Assembly (NCBI GenBank): GCA_016841825.1
Contig: JAENYK010000002.1
Span: forward strand, 1 to 64,000
Source of the DNA: Halothermothrix sp.
Lineage (GTDB): Bacteria; Bacillota; Halanaerobiia; DY22613
Length of the DNA stretch: 64,000 nucleotides
Direction: 5' to 3'
Part shown: one piece after another, positions 60,966 to 64,000 of the stretch
How the letters are laid out: every line of letters begins with the position of its first letter
Position numbering within the stretch: position 1 is the first letter of the stretch
Program-made: the position numbers and the translations under genes
The notes under the pieces: model-generated
What the model saw: the letters and a program-made list of their open reading frames with translations, nothing else
What the model was told of the DNA's origin: nothing
The model's database searches: none

Positions 60966-63407
60966 ATGAAAAAGAAAATAATACTAATTCTCCTAATTCT
61001 AATAATGGAGTTTATAGTAATTCCGGTTATTGCCCAAACAAATGGTGAACTCTATACCATTCAGCTAGGCGTCTATGGAATTGAAAAAAATGCAGATAAT
61101 TTTATTGTTAATTTAAATAAGTATGGCTTAAATGTTTATAAAATTAGTACCTCAATTCATAGTGTTTTTTATGGAATTTATACTGATAAAGATCAGGCTT
61201 CAGATGACTTAAAAAAAGTTAGAGGGTTTATTAAAGACGCTTATGTTGTAAAATTAAATGAAAAACAACGGATTGTTTATCTAGAAGAAATGAGTCTGGG
61301 GAAAGATGTGATATCCAAAACGGATGAAGAGGTTACAGAGTCAACTGAAGAAATAAATACTAATTTACTAGAGGAGACAAAGCAAATTACTATATCTAAA
61401 ACCCCTACAGGGGATCTGGAATATACTTATCGAGTCTTAGATGATATAGAGTTAAGGGGTATTAATGGAGAGAGCAAATGGTTTTTTAATCTGGAGGAGG
61501 GCATGAAAATAGAAAAATTTAAATTCAAACTATTTGTTCGCGTTAATGAATTGATCAGAGCAGATATTTCTTATTTTACTGTTTATATGAATGACGTGCC
61601 TGTTAAGTCAATGAAGATAAAGAATAAAAATAATGAGTTCTTAAATAACTGGGAGATACTTATACCAGTTAATCTTATTCAAGAAGGTTATAATGAATTA
61701 AAGGTCAGTTCTCATTCCCGATTATCAGATAACCCATGTGAAGATGATAAAAATATTGCTAATTGGGTAATTATTGATCGGAACACTAATTATGTGATAG
61801 ATTATAGTAAAGTTTTTTCATCCACAAATATAGCGGATTTTCCCAAACCCTTTGTTGGCTTATATGCTGATGATGCACAGGGTATAGGGGTTGCTATTCC
61901 TGAAGATTATACTAATAATGAACTTTCCGCTGCCTTAACTTTGATTGCCCATCTAAAAGACTATAGTTTTGCTTATGCAGTTCCTTCTACTTTAATCAGA
62001 AGTAATGATGCGTCAATTTCGGATTTCGATAGTCTTATCTATCTTGGAAATTATAACAGTATACCGGAGGAACTAAAAGGTATTGCTTTCCAAAATCAGG
62101 CCAAGCTATCTGCTGAGAACACTTATCTATATAAATCTACATTTGATGATAAGCAAAAACCTGTATTTATGATTATTTCTGATAATGATGAGAATTTGGT
62201 TGAAGCTGTTAGAGCACTTAATAATATTGATCTAAAAGCTCAGATGGATGGTAATTATATTGTACTTAACTCAGATTTAGACACAAATATAAAGGAAGAA
62301 AGAATAAGTGGTTATATCTATCTTGAAGATTTAGGTATAAACGGTATAGAAGTAAAGGGAACTAACCAGCAGATTGCTAATATAGGGCTCAGAATTCCTT
62401 CCGATCAAATTCTGGCGAATGAATCGAACATTAATTTGAGATTAAGGTATTCTGATAATCTGGATTTTGAAAAATCTATGGTATCAGTATACGTAAATGG
62501 AATTCCTATAGGAAGTCAGAAACTGGAACGGGATAAACGAGACCTGGATATTATGACATTTTATATACCTGAATCTTTAAGACGAAACTACTATTTTGAT
62601 ATTCGGATAGTCTTTGAACTTATACCAGCTGGTATAATCAATTGTGAACGGTACTTAAAGAGTGAACCATGGGCATATATTCTGAAAGATTCTAACTACT
62701 TTTTTCCAACACAGGAGAGGGATCAAAAGTTGTTTACTAATTTACCTTTTCCATTTGTAAAAAACGATGATCTGGATGATACAACAATTGTCATGCCCGA
62801 CAAACCAGCTAAGGAAGATTTTCGGATTGCTGGTAAAATTGCCGAATTAGCAGGTATTGGGGTCAAGAAAAATAAAGGAATTATTAAGGCTATAACCGGA
62901 AGTGTCTTTAATGAAAAAGACCATGAAAATAATTTAATCATCTTTGGTACACCTGAAGAAAACAGTGCTATTAGGATTATTAACAAAGACCTCTGGTTTC
63001 AATATAATACGCGGTTTAGCACAATTCTATCTAATGAAAAAATTGAATTACTCCCTGAAACTGCGACTACTGCCACTTATCTTGAATTAAAGACTTCCCC
63101 TTATAATGAGGATAAAGGGATTATGACTTTGACGTCATTAGATAAGGAATCTATAATTAAAGCTATAGAATATTTCGAAGATAGCAAGCGGGGATTTTTA
63201 ACTGGTGATGCAGCGATGATAAGTAAAGAGGGGGATTTACAGACATTTAGATTTCAAAAAGATGAAGATGAAAGGCCAAAAATCGGAATAATTCAAAATA
63301 TTACTAAAAGTTTGCGTGATTACTTAATTTTTGCCGGAGTGCTAGTCTTATTTTTGATAATTAGTTTAGGTTTATATCTAAATAAGAACAGAAGGAGAAA
63401 GAAATAA
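60966..63407 (+). CDS. ydaN: BcsB-like exopolysaccharide accessory protein with SPOR domain (YdaN-like)
   Basis: This 813-aa secreted protein has a signal peptide (residues 1-24). A SPOR-type domain follows (about 29-100, YTIQLGVYG..). Two BcsB-like carbohydrate-binding/ferredoxin-like repeats follow, each marked by an N-G-x-P-x-S-type loop (MNDVPVKSMK and VNGIPIGSQK). A C-terminal membrane anchor (about 786-806) with a basic tail ends it. It would bind and guide the nascent polymer outside the membrane. The SPOR domain suggests anchoring near denuded peptidoglycan, an unusual addition for a BcsB relative. RBS GAGGAGG precedes the ATG. Confidence 0.82.
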   Translation: MKKKIILILLILIMEFIVIPVIAQTNGELYTIQLGVYGIEKNADNFIVNLNKYGLNVYKISTSIHSVFYGIYTDKDQASDDLKKVRGFIKDAYVVKLNEKQRIVYLEEMSLGKDVISKTDEEVTESTEEINTNLLEETKQITISKTPTGDLEYTYRVLDDIELRGINGESKWFFNLEEGMKIEKFKFKLFVRVNELIRADISYFTVYMNDVPVKSMKIKNKNNEFLNNWEILIPVNLIQEGYNELKVSSHSRLSDNPCEDDKNIANWVIIDRNTNYVIDYSKVFSSTNIADFPKPFVGLYADDAQGIGVAIPEDYTNNELSAALTLIAHLKDYSFAYAVPSTLIRSNDASISDFDSLIYLGNYNSIPEELKGIAFQNQAKLSAENTYLYKSTFDDKQKPVFMIISDNDENLVEAVRALNNIDLKAQMDGNYIVLNSDLDTNIKEERISGYIYLEDLGINGIEVKGTNQQIANIGLRIPSDQILANESNINLRLRYSDNLDFEKSMVSVYVNGIPIGSQKLERDKRDLDIMTFYIPESLRRNYYFDIRIVFELIPAGIINCERYLKSEPWAYILKDSNYFFPTQERDQKLFTNLPFPFVKNDDLDDTTIVMPDKPAKEDFRIAGKIAELAGIGVKKNKGIIKAITGSVFNEKDHENNLIIFGTPEENSAIRIINKDLWFQYNTRFSTILSNEKIELLPETATTATYLELKTSPYNEDKGIMTLTSLDKESIIKAIEYFEDSKRGFLTGDAAMISKEGDLQTFRFQKDEDERPKIGIIQNITKSLRDYLIFAGVLVLFLIISLGLYLNKNRRRKK

Positions 63408-63437
63408 TCACAGAAAATTTGATATGGGGGCTTTGCT

Positions 63438-64000
63438 ATGGGTAGGGGGTATTTTAGCAAAAAAGCTATTTTGGTTGGTTTTTTGATCATTTTGAGTATA
63501 GGAATATATTATTCGTTTTTGGCGAAGGATTCCCATGAGTTTGAAAAGAAAACATATGGAATTTTTCCTGAATATGAAGAAGAAAGGCTGGCTCTAGAAG
63601 GTTTTATAGATAAATACTTTATAGAAGATGGTTTCTTTAGAACTAATTTGCTTGATTCAAAACAGGGGGAAATAGCTTCTGGAAAGGACATTCTGTCTGA
63701 ATCTGTAGGTCTTTTAATGCTTTATTACTTTGAAAGGGACGAACCAGAAAAATTCAATACCCAGGTTAAGATATTAAAAGGTCATTTTATAAATAAAAAC
63801 GGATTGGTTAAATGGCGTATCCGTCGGGAAATTAACCGGGAGACGGTAAATGCCACCATAGACGATTTGAGAATTGTCAAAGCTTTAATTATGGCAGCTG
63901 AAGAATGGGGAAGAGATGACTATCAGGTATTAGCTGAAGGGCTTTCAATCCAATTACTTAGATACTGTGTAATAGAAGATAGTCTTAAGGCTTATGATTC
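63438..64000 (+). CDS. ydaJ: GH8-like glycan hydrolase (YdaJ-like), truncated by window end
   Basis: An uninterrupted frame starts at the ATG at 63438, 9 nt after GGGGG, and runs off the window (187 codons visible). An N-terminal signal/anchor (about 8-28) is followed by a GH8-like domain: SESVGLLMLYYF holds the probable catalytic Glu of the SExxG motif, and NATIDDLRIVKALIMAAEEWG matches the DDL/DAD-type region of cellulase-family-8 enzymes. In ydaJKLMN and bcs operons the GH8 enzyme trims the polymer. This completes the operon set. Confidence 0.75.
   Translation, partial: MGRGYFSKKAILVGFLIILSIGIYYSFLAKDSHEFEKKTYGIFPEYEEERLALEGFIDKYFIEDGFFRTNLLDSKQGEIASGKDILSESVGLLMLYYFERDEPEKFNTQVKILKGHFINKNGLVKWRIRREINRETVNATIDDLRIVKALIMAAEEWGRDDYQVLAEGLSIQLLRYCVIEDSLKAYD

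Overview
The window reads as chromosomal DNA of a strictly anaerobic, low-G+C Firmicute (Clostridia or Halanaerobiales grade). The reasons are the AT-rich intergenic DNA, strong AGGAGG-type ribosome binding sites, frequent TTG/GTG starts, a T-box leader, ferredoxin-linked 2-oxoacid oxidation, and B. subtilis-like neighbourhoods (yhaON, ydaJKLMN). The species assignment is inference only.

Region 1 (0.6-14.4 kb) is one long plus-strand catabolic operon. It encodes a four-subunit 2-oxoacid:ferredoxin oxidoreductase (korABDC), succinyl-CoA synthetase (sucCD), an isocitrate dehydrogenase-like enzyme, a two-subunit aconitase/isopropylmalate-isomerase-family hydro-lyase, a tripartite tricarboxylate transporter (TctC-TctB-TctA), an isocitrate-lyase/PEP-mutase-family lyase and an SLC13/DASS anion carrier. 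An IclR-type regulator follows. Together they form a plausible self-contained route: uptake of a tricarboxylate, isomerisation, oxidative decarboxylation to a 2-oxoacid, ferredoxin-linked conversion to an acyl-CoA, and ATP formation. A lyase branch and a possible exchanger for the end product complete it.

Region 2 (14.4-18.2 kb) is a decayed accessory patch. It holds two paralogous coiled-coil minus-strand genes, an IS3 OrfA relic, a two-gene unknown module and a tRNA-Leu-like 3' relic. Region 3 (18.2-33.6 kb) is mixed metabolism: purine nucleoside phosphorylase, two small helical proteins, a DUF1576 membrane protein with a small partner, an amidase-domain protein, a tryptophanase/tyrosine phenol-lyase-family enzyme behind a T-box whose specifier reads UAC (Tyr), a TSUP transporter, an S9 peptidase, a TldD/TldE pair and galactokinase. 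Three copies of an approximately 110-nt hairpin-rich repeat resembling IS200/IS605 ends lie at 25.4, 26.7 and 41.3 kb.

Region 4 (33.9-49.5 kb) carries a giant ATPase-TPR-BTAD regulator, a GGDEF/HD-GYP protein, a 65-residue peptide with cysteine at every fourth position, DegV, a truncated tRNA-Arg copy in front of a SEDS-like membrane protein, an orphan histidine kinase, a YhaO/YhaN (SbcD/SbcC-like) pair, an intact tRNA-Arg(ACG), and directly behind it tadA, the deaminase that modifies that tRNA. Region 5 (49.7-54.2 kb) has a MetH-reactivation-domain-like protein, a second TldD/TldE pair and an S41 peptidase.

Region 6 (54.6-64.0 kb, running off the end) is an envelope-glycan operon. GtrB-like, GtrA and WsfD-like proteins are followed by a block matching B. 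subtilis ydaK-L-M-N-J: a degenerate GGDEF membrane receptor that keeps its RxxD I-site, a DUF2334 protein, a processive GT2 synthase, a BcsB-like protein with a SPOR domain, and a GH8-like hydrolase truncated by the window end. This predicts a c-di-GMP-controlled exopolysaccharide.
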